Below are positions 1 through 12,739 of a stretch of 64,000 nt of DNA, one piece after another. The translations under genes were made by a program, and so were the position numbers. The stretch lies in NCBI GenBank assembly GCA_025267735.1, contig CM046304.1:6262001-6326000 (forward strand), written 5' to 3'. Numbering within the stretch: position 1 is the first letter of the stretch; the number at the start of each line of letters is the position of its first letter. The notes under the pieces are model-generated. The model saw only the letters and a program-made list of their open reading frames with translations, searched no databases and was not told the origin of the DNA. Source of the stretch: Mactra quadrangularis (Eukaryota > Mollusca > Bivalvia > Venerida > Mactridae).

Positions 1-1617
1 CGTACATTAGTATATTAGAACAATACAATGTGGAACTATTTGAATGGGAAATCTTCACCGCTGTAAAAACTTTTATTTCCGATATCATGAAAATCTGATG
101 TGCTTTTGAAATTTGATGTACAATATTTTTAATGCTTGGTTATATGAAATTATTACATTATTATTTATTTCAACCTTTCTATGTAATACACATGTTTGAA
201 AAGTTGAGCCCATTCATATGCCCCCAAAAGTAGATTTTGTAGTAAGCTTGCTATACTGATTTCTCAAAATTGGCGTATATACTTGTTCTTCGAACAACTA
301 AAAATCAATAGTATTTCTTTGTTTAATGACGAACATGTGTTTGCAATTTGGAACAAAAATCGATGTAAATATTAAATATTTTATGATAAGATGTGTGTCG
401 GCATATTTTCAAGTTTGATGGTGTAATAATTGCAATGTCTCATTGTGTAACCATCGAGTCTAAATTAATCTAATTGTTAGTTAGAATGAATTCTTAAAAC
501 AGGCGTGACCTAGTTTTTAATTGTTTACTACATATTAGACAAAAAATGGCCGATTTTGAAAGAAAACAGTATCGGCAATCGCAGGAAATCGAATTTTCTT
601 TGTTTGAATTTACTGATTTATAATTGTCAATGACAGCTGTCTTATAAGCATCATATTTTTTTGAAAGTTTGAACATTACACTTTCTGTTCATATTTTTTT
701 TGAAAAAAAACAAACGAACTAACCATTTTTCAACGAATTTATACGTATTTTATCGATGTGCGTGAAAGCACATTGTCGTTCGCTAATCGTGAAAGGGTTG
801 AAAGCATAATGTTGTCTATTGATATAAATGGATGATAAATTGATAATGATAACGGATACTACTCGTCACCCCTGGATTTAAGAAAACAAAAAGTTAAAAT
901 CGGCAGTATGGCAGCATTTTGGCTTTGTTAAGAAAAGATGAAGTTTTCAAATCTAAAATAGCATTCAGATACTGCCAAATAATATTAAAGTACAGTGGAT
1001 ACCACCAATTTAACAGATAATTTGACCAGGAAACACTCAGGAGTTTCCGTTTCAAAACCCCCATTCTCAACCGATGTGAATAAATCTGGACTAAAACCTA
1101 AACCCACTGATAAACAAACAAAGAGCCAGCACATTCTAGGAGTGCGAGAGATATTTCAATTTCAATACTATTGTTTATTGTAAAAGACCTGAGACTGTTT
1201 AGCGTTGTTGTTATAATAAATCAAAGCACTGGGGTGCTGGAGGAACGATGTCCTGAACTTATTTTTTTATTAAAGAATATATAATTATGTCAAAATATAA
1301 ATATTATCTATAAAAAATGTATTAAGTATCAATTAACATAATTTAACAAGATCATAGCACTAGACTTCTCAAGTGGTTTGCTCATGGCAAGGTTTATCTT
1401 ACTTTATCAAACAAAATAAACCAGTCAAAGAATTAATTTTTATCAACACATTTTAGGGTCATGTACAGTAGCCATCTCACCAAACTAAAGATTATTCTAG
1501 ACTATTTTCTTTAACCACAAGGAGCTGACAACTTCTCATTTTGTGCATGTAATGTGATATTAAAATCAAGTTTTCATACACTGATATAACCTGCTATGAC
1601 TGGAGATTGGACCAGGG
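1..1617. other. AT-rich stretch, no gene recognised
   Basis: I see no exon, RNA gene or clear mobile element here. Open frames are short and low-complexity. A short motif near 1218 (ATCAAAGCACTG) also begins the repeats at 11.73 kb and 45.13 kb, so a small repeat fragment may lie there. Confidence 0.5.
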
Positions 1618-2165
1618 ATCTACTGATTATTGATTAATTTATGTAATTCTGTTAATTTATACCATAATTAGGCTTTAAATCAGATAAACAATCGAAAATA
1701 AATCTTATATCATGTTATACAAAGTAGTGTGTGTGGTGTGTGAGGTGTGTACACAAACATCTGACTACATTTTATATGACCATTTCTAACGCGTTTTACA
1801 ATCTAATTATTGATTAATTTATGTAATTCTGTTAATTTATACCATAATTAAGCTTTCAAACAGGTAAACAATCGAAAAGAAGTCTTATATCATGTTATAC
1901 AAAGTGGTGTGTGTGTGGTGTGTACACAAACATCTAATGACATTTTCTATGACAATTTCCAACGCGTTTTACGATCTAATTATTGATTAATTCATGTAAT
2001 TCTGTTAATGTATACCACAATTAGGCTTTAAAACAGGTAAACAATCGAAAATAAGCCTCACATCATGTTATACAAAGTGGTGTGTGTGGTGTGTGTGGTG
2101 TGTTTGGTGTGTGTGGTGTGTGGATTTTCGTGTCACCCCGTGTTTTAGATACGCACAGAACGGTG
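1618..2165. repeat. Tandem repeat, about 178-bp unit, three copies
   Basis: The same block (TATTGATTAATT, then ACAATCGAAAA, then a GTGTGTGG-rich run, then AACGCG) starts at about 1628, 1808 and 1981, giving periods of 180 and 173 bp. Each unit carries its own short GT-rich microsatellite of different length. The unit size is typical of satellite monomers, but only about three units are present. Confidence 0.8.
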
Positions 2166-2338
2166 CGCACAAAAACTACCAAAATCGTCCTTAATGTATT
2201 GACATAAGTAACATAATATAATACGATCATTTAATATTGTTTATTACTATCGAATGATGTAATTATGCTACGCATATAACATGCATTGTCAAAAACATCG
2301 TAGGCCCTTTTTACTCCAACGAGTAATCATTGCAGTTA

Positions 2339-2715
2339 TCACGGGTTGAGTTGTCTACGGGTTGAGTTGTCCCGTCTCCAATGCAAGATTTGTATGTCCT
2401 GAGAGTAACCTCCTTTTTGCTGAAGAGTTTCAAGAACGACAACACAAGCCAGCGTTGTATTACATTTAAATGAGATGTTAATGAGTTTCACGCTTGAACT
2501 ACGCCTCTTTGTCTTTGTTGAAAATTGTTGAAGCGTGAAAAGAGTAATCTTATACTTTCTTGTTACCATTGGAACGATGTTAAATAACATCGTTCCAAAA
2601 ACTATCGTGATAGTATCGCAATAGTTTATTAACTATTACAATTTTGTTGCAATAGTACTTTTACTATCGCAATACTATCGTGGTAGTATTTTTGGCCGCA
2701 ATAGTCACCCCTACA
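2339..2715. repeat. Dispersed repeat with palindromic CGATAGT-rich end
   Basis: Positions about 2420-2580 recur in opposite orientation at about 9925-10085, with similar sequence around the GTTACCATTGG motif and the CTTGAACTACG segment. The adjoining 2590-2715 is built of short inverted TACTATCG/CGATAGTA words and reads like the end of an inverted-repeat element. The open frame across it is not convincing as a gene. Confidence 0.55.
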
Positions 2716-2959
2716 ATCATTACACTTAAAAAGGTTATGTACGGCGGCCGACTAATCAAATCAACTTTCTCGGACATGTTATTCTAACATTAATCTGTTT
2801 AACGTCTTATCCTAACATAATACTTGCATAGTACTATCAAAACGTGATACATTTATTAACTCAATGACTTCACAGATCATAATTCGACTTAATTTTACAT
2901 TTTTATCACTAATTTCTTATTTATTTCTAATTATTTTATATTGAAAATTGGTGTCCTGA

Positions 2960-3115
2960 ACAGTATAACATGATGCTACTGTTAACCGGACATGCCCTGA
3001 ACAGTGTAACATAACGCCACTGTTAACCAGAAATTTCCCCAAAGGTGTCGAAAATCACCTTTAAAGGGCCCTTAATACATCCCCAAAGGTGTCGAAACAT
3101 CACCTTTAAAGGAAC
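2960..3115. repeat. Short direct duplications
   Basis: Two direct duplications lie side by side. A roughly 48-bp unit is built on CCTGAACAGT and CTACTGTTAACC. A second unit carries the words AAAGGTGTCGAAA and TCACCTTTAAAGG twice. Both look like local slippage or recombination products. No gene is seen here. Confidence 0.6.
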
Positions 3116-3268
3116 AATTTATTTAAGTTGTCATTGCAGTCATATGGAACAAGGTATAAAATGACTGAAAGCGAGGCAATCCTCATTCCCACGTCATAAT
3201 GCACTCACACAATCACTTAGTATGTTTACCGTAATTGTAAGGTGAGGCATTAACAAGCTATGTCAGTT

Positions 3269-3523
3269 TTAGAATAGGTCATAGAAAATAGAGAAATAAT
3301 GAGTTTTCAATCGTTTTTTGAATACATCCAAAGTAGGAGATAATTTGACATCATCTAGTAGCTTATTCCATAGCATGGGACCAACTGTACTAAAGCTTCT
3401 GTCACTGAATGTACAATGTAACAAGTCCCAACACGTTTGGCGAGAGGAGGGGATGAACATTGAGTCATGGCTATAATTAGAGTGGGGAAGGTGAGTCAAA
3501 TGTGTAATTAGGGTATACGTCAT
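3269..3523 (-). pseudogene. LINE ORF2 C-terminal tail fragment
   Basis: The minus strand encodes an 84-residue peptide whose second half has the signature of the extreme C-terminus of non-LTR retrotransposon polyproteins: a SFSTVGPMLWNKL core followed by a SPTLDVFKKRLKTHYF tail. In many animal LINEs this RSFS..GP.LWN..P...SF K..LKT pattern closes the reverse-transcriptase ORF. No polymerase domain is found next to it, so this is an isolated 3' remnant. Its upstream half overlaps the tandem repeat at 3.4-3.7 kb. The clade cannot be assigned from the tail alone. Confidence 0.7.
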
Positions 3524-3935
3524 AGCGTAACTCTAGTCGTGTAAAAAATACTAGACCCAACCCCGTTAACAAGTCCAAGCACGTTTGGCGAGAGGAGGGG
3601 AAGAACCGTGAGTCATGGCTATGATTAGGGTGCGGGGTGAGTCAAATGTGTAATTAGGGTATATGTCAAAGGGTTACTTAAGTCATGAAAAGGATAGACC
3701 CTAAACATTAGAGGTAAGGCGAGTGAGTCGGTGCTATAATTAGGGTGGAGAAGGTGAGTGTATGCTATAATTAGGATGAGGGGATGAGTCAAATAACTTA
3801 TTAGGGTATATACGTCATAGGTTTACTCATCATTCAAGAATGGACCGAGGGTAGGGGCAGTGACTCATTTCTAAAAATAACCACCGCGTCATCATATTAG
3901 GGATAGGGCATTACGCAACAATGAGTCATTTTAAG
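3415..3935. repeat. Minisatellite derived from LINE-tail sequence, about 150-bp unit
   Basis: The segment AACACGTTTGGCGAGAGGAG through GTGTAATTAGGGTATA appears at about 3428 and again at about 3578. More diverged pieces (GAGTCGGTGCTATAATTAGGG, TTATTAGGGTATA) continue to about 3935. The first unit overlaps the reading frame of the LINE tail. Confidence 0.7.
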
Positions 3936-6900
3936 GATGGGGCAGTATGATGTCATCAAGCATCAAAGCATCAGAAGCTTGTTAATATATAACCAAGGGG
4001 TAGGAAGAAGCTTGGCATTTGAGCGTTGAAGGGGAATTTGCCCTTGGCTGACAATCTTCTCTAATATTCAAGTACATAGTATAATTTAGCCATGCAGTAT
4101 AATGTTCCTTTCAAAGTACAATAACTCTTTCTGTATTTTCAAATTTTATTATTTGTAAAGTTCTTTTCAATATGTTCTAACAAGTTCCAAGTATCACATA
4201 CAACATTTAATAGTTTAGACAAAACCAAAAATCTGAGAGTTTTCTTAATGTAAATTCTCTTTTAAAATAACGCATCTATATGTTTATCTAATGGCTGTAC
4301 GAAAAGTCTACCAGACTAATAGGAAATTTATACATTTTTTATATATATACATGTACATGTACGTGTATATTATATTCAATGTATGTATTTGATAAACAAA
4401 TAACAGAAAATGACAGATTCTTAGCATTTTTTTTAATTAAACAGCAGACTAGTATCTCATGATATCTGAATATGATCATAAATATAATAGAAATACATGT
4501 ATTCTTAAAAAATATATTCATGTATTTTCTAATTTTCATTAATATTCAGTAATTGCTCATAGATGACTATTATAATTTCAGTAGATGTAGAGAATTAATT
4601 GACTTCTTTTATGCATTGTCTCATTTTATCTATTTATTTCTTCACAACTACATGCATCATTTATATGCACATTATTATAAAATTACTTGTATTCTGTTGT
4701 TGTTGTTTTTTTTTTAAAATAAATCGGGTTTAAATTTTAAAGCCCCTTTACTAAATAGAACGCTGATAATTGTCAAGTATCACGTTTTTGCTTAAAACTC
4801 TAGCAAACATTAAATGAATATATAAAACGCACCCAAGGCACAAAAAACTCAAGTATTTTCTCCAGAATTTATGCTATAACTGTTTTAAAATTAGCGATAA
4901 AACCCAAAGTAATGACTCTACGGAAAATCACGGATCTCAACGAACGAGATCGGAACATCTAAAAATAACCACAACTTCAAATCGGAAGAAAACAAATTTT
5001 CTTCTTTGATAAATACACTTTTGTATAGTGATTTTCGTGCGAAAGCCAATTAAAACTCACGAAATCATGTAAATAGTTTTATACATAAAAATATACTGAC
5101 GGGAAAAAGAAACGAACCAATTAACGTCATGTGTGGTGAAAGGGTGACTGTTCATGCCAAATAAGTGTGAAATCTTCTTGTTTGGCGTAAACGGTTCTAA
5201 AGTTATGCCACCGTCACCAACGTCTATCTCTCCACTCGTATCATCGCGATCATGTAGTTGGGAGAGTGTAGAGTTCACTTCAGTGAGGATTCGCGTTTCG
5301 GCTAATGTAACGCCCTCAGATTAATCAATTAATCAAAACGAGTTTAAGTCACAACTCGTTGTTTGCCAAGGTTTTCTCGTGGGCATACACATAGAACAGC
5401 TTTTATGCTCGGTGAGTGTCTCTATATTTTGGCAACGTCATGACTGTATCTATCAGCATAGTAACGACAAACCTTACGTTGAGCATGTCACCAAGGACTT
5501 CTTACAGGGTGAAAACATTAATGTTTCCTTATATCATTCTGAATCACGAAAATTGTGTACCTAGTTGAAATGAGGCGTTTCTTTTTAGCATCAGTTTAAA
5601 TGTTTGCGTACTCAAAATTTGTACGCACTGATTTCTCGAGTAAACCACTGAAAAAACGATATGACATATCCATCACTTTACAATTTTGTGTAAGTTTTAC
5701 CAAACACATTTTAAACAACTTGATTGGCTGAGAGGGTATCTCCGTAATCTAATTTGCATGTTATAAAAGTACCCCACTTTTATAAGAAATTGATATTTTG
5801 AATAACTTGACCCCTAAAAGGGAGCCCGCTACTGAGAGTTATAATCCAAAGGCAGTTATATTCTATTGTCTTTTTGATAGTTTTACTTGTTTTTAAATCA
5901 ATGATCAAGATTTTGTCTTCATTTAGTGGCTTTAAATGATGTACATCAAATTGAACAGAATTGTAAATTACTCTTATCAATTTCATGTAACCAATGCAAT
6001 TGGAAGCTGTCAAAATTGTTACTAAGACTACTTGTTAAATATACATGTATATACAGACTGTATAATGTAATTGTTAGAGAGTAGATCTTTTTTAAAGATA
6101 AAGCAGTACTAGTCTAAATGTTAGATACAATATTTATTTAATGTATAGTAAGATGAACCTTATAATGATTGTATTATGCTATCATGTATATAATTATTTT
6201 TTTTCTGATGAAACTTAGATAAATTAAAATGTATACTGATACTAATATAGATAAAATTGAATTTGTTCAGTGAGCTATAGTTAAAATGTCACCTGAAAAG
6301 TGTATATGTTAATTTAATGGGCTCTCAACAAAATATACACTAAATAGAAAATATTCTTTCTTGTATGAAACAAAACAAGCACTTGGTTTTATCATAAAAT
6401 TATATATACCTGTAATATGTATTATAATAATAATCATGCAATAGGTAAAAGAAATTCACCCCATCCCAAGGGCTGAAGACAGTAGGGAAAAGAGCTGTGA
6501 CATTGCATTTTAGTTTCCAAACACTGCTTGGCAGGGCATGGTTGACATAAACATTATAGGCCGGTATAGTGGGGGGGGGTCTGTATCCCCCTGAAATTTC
6601 CAAATATATACTTGTATATAAGTGTATCTTTTTGAACTATGAACATTTGAATAAGCATGAAGGATTTTTAAGCTCAATATGCTGCATTACTCTAGCTGCA
6701 AACAGTTCATGGACTCGGGATCTATTTTTGAAAAAAATGAAAGAATATTTAAGCTTAATAAGCACTGAAAATGGGTCGCATTACATAGGAAATTTTAATT
6801 TATGTAGGGACTGGATAATCTTGTGTCAAAATTTCGATTGATGCGATTATAAATCAAAGCGCCGATAGCGCTGTCAGACATGGGGTTTTGGTTGAGTATA

Positions 6901-7204
6901 TGGCTGTATACAACTCATGGAAGCAATACAAGGGACCTTTACCTTACATTGACTAGATAGAATAAACACGTGCTTCTTATCGTCTGCTTGTTAACGCGTC
7001 ATGCGGACTACATTAATTGCGATGGTAATTACCCCTTAATTTGCGCGCGCACAACCGAATGTAATCCTCCGCGACAAATTTTGATGTGGATTTGCCACAG
7101 TCCACTTCTAAACATGGGGAAACCCCATGTAAAAACAATATCACTGAAAATGCCCCAAACACGTCTGGTAATTGAAATGTTTGGAGTACATGGTTTTCAA
7201 TAAT
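3936..7204. other. Gene-free AT-rich region
   Basis: No exon with recognisable protein similarity, no tRNA-like head and no complete inverted-repeat element was seen over these 3.3 kb. Several open frames of 60-90 codons exist but are low-complexity and lack splice context. A G-run near 6570 and TA-rich runs near 4340 are the only notable features. Confidence 0.45.
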
Positions 7205-8020
7205 GCCTTTAGTTCTTGAGTCAGACTAGTGGGTTAAGTTGATCACTGCCATCTTAAATTTTCTTGAGCACTAAGTCCATGTAAAATGTTATGAAGTTCA
7301 AGGCGAAATTATTAGCTAGCCCGATTGTATGAATTCAGTAGATTTCACAAGCCTGTATCTAAGTATGCTAGTATTGGGGTCAGGCTAGAGTGTTAAGTTG
7401 ATGACTGCCATCTTAAATTTTCTCGAGCACTTGGTCCATCGATAATGTTATGAAGTTCAAGGCGAAATTATTAGCTAGCCCGATTGTATGAATTCAGTAG
7501 ATTTCACAAGCCTGTATTTATGTATGCTAGTCCTGGGGTCAGGCTAGTGGGTTAATTTGATGACTTCCATTTTAAATTTTCTTGAGCACTTAGTCATTGA
7601 TAATGTTATGAAATTCAAGGCAAAATTCTTAGCCAGCGCGATGTATAAATCAAAGAGATTTTACAAGCCTGTATCTATGTATGCTAGTCCTGGGGTCAGG
7701 CTAGTGGGTAAAGTTGATGACTGCCAACTTAAATTTTCTCGAGCACTAGGACCATTGTAAATGTTATGAATCACAGGGCAAAATTACTAGCTAATCCAAT
7801 TGTATGAATCAAGTAGATTGCACAAGCCAGTCAGGCTATCGGGTTAAATTGAGACTGCCATCTAAATTTTCTCGAGCACTCTCGAGCATTATTTATGTTT
7901 TGAAGTTCAAGGCAAAATTATTAGCTAACCCAATGGAATTATCAAGTAGATTTTACAAGCCTGTATCAATGTTTGCTAGTCCTGGAGTCAGGCTAGTGGG
8001 TTAAGTTGATGACTGGTATT
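7205..8020. repeat. Tandem repeat, about 158-bp unit, five to six copies
   Basis: A unit carrying the words GGGTTAAGTTGATGACTGCC, AAATTTTCTCGAGCACT, AAGTTCAAGGC and ACAAGCCTGTAT recurs with anchors near 7233, 7392, 7551, 7708, 7843 and 8000. Spacings are 159, 159, 157, 135 and 157 bp. The fifth unit has lost about 22 bp and carries a doubled CTCGAGCA. Divergence between units suggests an old array. Open frames through it repeat the same peptide and are not genes. Confidence 0.9.
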
Positions 8021-8284
8021 AAGTAAAGAATGATAGTGGTATCTACTCCTTATTTGTTTTAAAAACTTAAAAACTAGGAAGCCTGTATTTGCATCATTTA
8101 TGTAACATATTTACAACCAAATAATCATAAAAAGTGTATTAATTTTTTAATGAAAACTTCATTAAAGAAATGAAAAAGAATTAATAAAAAGCATTTACTA
8201 TTTTAGACTTAAATATCATTCAAAAGATATACAAGCCGTCCCAAGAAACTTCAGCTCAATATCAAATTTCCCTTTTATCTCTTA

Positions 8285-8645
8285 CAATAGTTTTCCATGG
8301 TGAATATTCTCCCTTTTAGAAAATTGGATTTCTCCCACGAGAGAATTCTCCCATTTTGAAAATGGGATTTTTCCCACGGGAGAATACTCCCATTCTGAAA
8401 TATGGGATTTCTCCCACGGGAGAATTCTCCCATTCTTAAAGATTGGAAATTTTATTTTTGGAATTTTTAAATATTTTTATTCACATTCTTGTTAAGAACA
8501 TCAGTATGATGCCAAATCTGTATTTTTATCTTGCTGTGACTTTCATTAATGGAATAAGAAATGGGAGAATTCTCTCATGGGAGCCATTTTCAAAATGGGA
8601 TTCCCTTGGGAGAGCCGGTTTTGAGAATTCCCATGGGAATTTTGA
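8285..8645. repeat. Array of palindromes around GGGAGAATTCTCCC
   Basis: Between 8310 and 8440 the palindrome GAGAATTCTCCC alternates with the self-complementary core CCCATTTTGAAAATGGG in units of about 58 bp. After a 120-bp spacer the same palindromes recur at 8560-8640, with CCATTTTCAAAATGG and TTCCCATGGGAA. The DNA could form a series of hairpins on either strand. Confidence 0.8.
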
Positions 8646-9924
8646 CTTTTGACTTGAAATAAAACATATTTCTGGTAAAGATATCTGGATGAAATTTGAA
8701 TGGTGTTATGCCCATATGTAGATCTACATTTATTGAAAATTTGGTATTAATCGGATGAAAAGTAAACAAAGTAAGTTTGCAAGATTTCCGGATTCGCAAA
8801 CGTATTTTGGACTATAATCTAATACTTTGATACTTTGATTGAACACTTATAGACCAGACAGATCTGTAAAGGAACCAGTGACTTTTAACTTTCTTACTCT
8901 CTAATATTCATAAAATAACTTCTTTCTGATATTTTGGGTCCGGAAAATACTTCTCGATCAACCACTTGGTTTTCGCGGGTGGATTCAATGACATATCAGG
9001 TGAAGTAATCGTTAAAATTTTCAGTAAACTCTTCACTATAATTTATCTTAAAACATTTTATATCTAGAAATACTTCGTTCGGTTATTTTGGACCCGAAAA
9101 TTCAAAGTTGATTCAGAGCTTTAACAACTTTTGTATACGAATAACTGTTTCGTGATACTTGTTTGTTAGGAAGAAAACAAGCCCATATTGATAGAAAATA
9201 AATAAAATATGTAAACAAGGCATGTTATTATAATCACAATTTTGGGCTCGTCCTTTATTTGGGAAAAAACGTAAGTCAGCGATATTGTGCTGCATTTTAA
9301 AGTATTCATCTAATGAGATGTAAAAGTAATTCATTTTATGTGCTATTTCATTTTATTCTACGTTTTTGACTCAAAAGTTAACTAAAACATTAAGGTTATA
9401 TAACTTTATACCATCGCGTTATGTGCCTAAACACTTACGATTGTTGCGTTTCCCGTTGAGCATCCTTATACATAGCATTTCCACTCTAACTTAAAGTTAA
9501 TCCGACAATGATATTTTGTGAAATAAAATAAACTTATTAAAATGTATATTCTTAAACAAAAATACTTACAAATACAAATTTTTAAAATTCCAAGTTTTTT
9601 CATCGTGTTTGCAAGACTAAGGATTTAACTTGTGTGCGCGTCTTTCTGGTTGAGATAACAAAGATGAAATGATCAATTTTGTTAACTACCTATCAAGTGA
9701 AACTGGAGTTTTTAAACAAAATCACATTTATATTCATAGTATCATGATATATAGCAGTAAACATTTGGTCAATTGTCAAGATTTGAATGGTTAACGTCGG
9801 CTGATTATAATATGAACTAGAACGTCTTTTGGGGAACGCCCATCAAATACGCAAACTAAATTTTAGCACGTCGCGTCATAAATATGGTCTTATTAAAAGT
9901 TCTGGTAACATACCGTTTCTAAAC
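8646..9924. other. No gene recognised
   Basis: AT-rich sequence without supportable exons or RNA genes. Exon 1 of tetraspan copy A would be expected somewhere upstream of 10.5 kb, but I find no sequence resembling the MESCIN start or the EWVDD cysteine-rich block here. Confidence 0.4.
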
Positions 9925-10085
9925 ATCGTACCAATGGTAACAAGAAAGTAAAAGATTACTCTTTCACGCTTCAGCAATTTTCAACATAGACAAAGAGTCG
10001 TAGTTCAAGCGAGACACTCGTTAACATCTCATTGTAATACATAAACTACGCCGGCTTGTGTTGTCTGTCTTTTGAATTGTTCACA
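9925..10085. repeat. Inverted copy of the 2.42-2.58 kb repeat
   Basis: Shares several words with the reverse complement of 2420-2580, including ATGGTAACAAGAAAGTA, TTTCACGCTTCA and the GGCTTGTGTTGT end. The two copies lie 7.5 kb apart in opposite orientation. Confidence 0.6.
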
Positions 10086-10304
10086 AAAGTATACTGCCTT
10101 GCTAAGCGAATTTTCGCTAGATGGCGCTCTTAATTATTCAATGCTCCGTCTTCTCTCTCCCCCATAGACTCCACATTTTAGGAAAAGCGTTTGAATTTTA
10201 TAAATTAAGGAATTGGAAACGGTTAACATTACAATATTGTTTTTAGAAGAAGATTCTTAACATTTCTTTATGTAAATCAAATCTATGTACATAAAATTTG
10301 AGAC

Positions 10305-10490
10305 CCCCGAGACGAGCCAAATTGGACTCCATGCACATAATTTGAACAATCTTTGAAGTTGACATTCAGGTGATGTTGCATGCCAAATTTAGAAACTGTA
10401 AGCCTGATAGGTTTTTACAAGATTTTTGAATGAAACACAAGCAACCCTACACAATAGCTGATCTTGAGCACTTGAGCACAGTGATAAGAT
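10305..10490. mobile_element. Intron-1 dispersed repeat (copy A)
   Basis: Carries the words CATAATTTGAACAATCTTTG, CAGGTGATG, GCATGCCAAATTT and a terminal TTGAGCAC-like end. It matches the repeat at 41.2-41.58 kb in intron 1 of copy B, a shortened version at 56.49-56.99 kb in copy C, and a fragment at 23.0-23.17 kb. Its place just before exon 2 in all three tetraspan copies points to an insertion older than the duplications. Confidence 0.65.
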
Positions 10491-10755
10491 GAGCTGAAAT
10501 ACTAGTAACTAAGTGAACTATCCCTAACAGCAAAAGTGTTTTTTCAGACTTAGACTGCACGGCTTTTAGGTTTCATATGGCAGCTTTCTGGATATCAATT
10601 ACACCTGTATTGTGTATATTGACGGAAATCTTTTGCACAAGTGAAGATGAAGACAGTGATTCATTTGGTTCCTGTGCTTTCATTGGAGGATTTTGTTTCC
10701 TACTCTATCCAATAGCAGGTACTCGAAGTATGTTTGTCAATGGAGAATTTCTTTC

Positions 10756-11725
10756 GGCGTAGCTGTCTAAGCTTTCTGTCGGAATATCCATATCTATTTA
10801 TAAAATCTCATTCTGTTGGACAAATGCAAAACAGTTGTAAGGCAATGTAGGAGACCCCCCCCCAATATCGGTTAAAAATAGCAAAAATAGGCCACAAGAA
10901 CTGAAAGAGCCTTTCTCCGTGTTCGTCAGATTTTGAAATCAAAAGCAATCGGTGGTCTTTTCGTAAGCGTCATAAATGAAGTAATGCACCACCAAGGTTA
11001 TTCTGTTTGACCATTGGATATCTAATTGATATATTTAATGGATGTGTGCCAATTTATAGTAAATATGTTTTTACATACCAAAAGATTTTTATGACTGGCC
11101 TTTATGTGAAACAAAGGGAAGATAAATGGTTTGTTCAGAGTAATTCCCCTTCGTAGGCTAAATCGCCTCAGAACAATTTCTTTATCAATCAGTACACATG
11201 AGCATACAATTTATCTCCCTTTCATAAAATTTATAGTTTTTTATTGTAATATGTTTTCAATTATTAAAAATCATTTAATGTTAAAACTTATAGACAATCG
11301 ATTTTGAATTAAGATTATAAGCTGTGGTTTTTGTATTTGCTTTATAATGCATAAGTTACGTTGAGTAAGATCTGACTTAATATTAGGTATTCTAATCATA
11401 TTTTTGTATTAACAATACTGCTGCTAATACGTCAAACACACTCTCAAATTGCGTAAAAAAATATATGACAACGACATTAATCCATTTATTTTGGGAACAT
11501 ATCAATAGTAAACCGTAAATGCAATAGATAATTGTACATGATGTAGATATTTCGTTAATTCACTTTGACATATCATGCTTGTCTCCTAATTCTACGCCGT
11601 TTGTCTTTTTAAAGACATTTCTTGTTTATTTTACGGACTATTGTGTTTTCGCTCTGTTTTGGCGGCTGAATAAATTTGGCGAGTTTGTTTACATTCTGCA
11701 AATCACATGACTTTATACCCTCTAT
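10756..11725. other. Intron-like sequence with repeat fragments
   Basis: No exon is seen. Positions about 11520-11630 (CACTTTGACATATCATG, TCTCCTAATTCTACG) resemble 56.68-56.78 kb inside intron 1 of copy C, so a shared dispersed repeat lies here. Confidence 0.5.
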
Positions 11726-12540
11726 AATCAAAGCACTGAAAGTACTGGAGTATTCATTGTTTTTAGACTTATTCAATTTTTGTTGGGTTTTATGCTGTGG
11801 CAACACCTTATATAGATAATATCACAGCGGTCAGTCCACCTACTCACTGTTCCTGAAGAAGCTTTATCTCAGGATTTAGCTGTTAACAAACTACTGGGTG
11901 CATACTTCGTCAGTGACTGACGACTGTCCTACATGACTTAGAATCAGGGGAAGGAGACATAATGGCCGTAGAAATTATTAATGCCGTCGATTACATTTTT
12001 TTTCAAACTCTTCACAATAAAAATCTGCTTGAGTCATTTACAATATTGAACGATCGAATTTACGTATTACTATGACTACTGTTGTAATTAGTCAAAGCTA
12101 TTAACTGTTACAATATGATTATCGCATTGTTTAATAAGTCTGTGTGTCAATAATTTCTAATATAGGAGAGATTTAAAACTATGTCATTGTTATCTGTTAT
12201 GTGTGCTACGTATTGCACATTTTTGAGTGAAGTTGGACTAACACCCTGCTGCTATTCTATGATTTATATAGTAACTGAACAGAAAGTAATGTATTTAAAC
12301 CCCATTTCTGCTTATCATAAATGTCTCAGAAATTAATTTTACCTGCACTGATGGTGTTTAATGATGAAGGTCAAAATTTACAGATATTATTAAGAATTAA
12401 TTGTATGATAAATTTCTTTTTTTCATTCGATAAGTTATATTTTTTGGATGATATGGGAACAACTGAACAACAAACAACTACTAAGATTACTTAAGCCATC
12501 ATGTATGAGGATTTTAGAGTCAGCATCCCTATAAAATAAT
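11726..12540. repeat. Diverged single copy of the unit duplicated at 45-50 kb
   Basis: It begins with TCAAAGCACTGAAAGTACTGG and follows the 45.13-45.85 kb unit closely. It then jumps to what corresponds to 47.12-47.23 kb (TTTGGATGATATGGGAACAA, CAGCATCCCTATAAAAT). About 1.28 kb present in the later copies is absent here. A SINE-A 3' portion in minus orientation (about 11784-11980) is embedded. Confidence 0.85.
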
Positions 12541-12739
12541 CAAAGTGCTGAAAAGCACTGAAGCAAGACTGTGTTGAAGGCTCAAAAACTTAAACAAACA
12601 TCAATAGATCAAGCTTTGGTCTACAGCTGGGCATCTTAACATAATCCTCACTTCATTTGTAGCAACTGCTGCATCGGCAAAGAAACAGCTTCTTTTACCA
12701 AGTTGTCAATTCAACGTTGGAAAAATTGCCAAAAACAAA

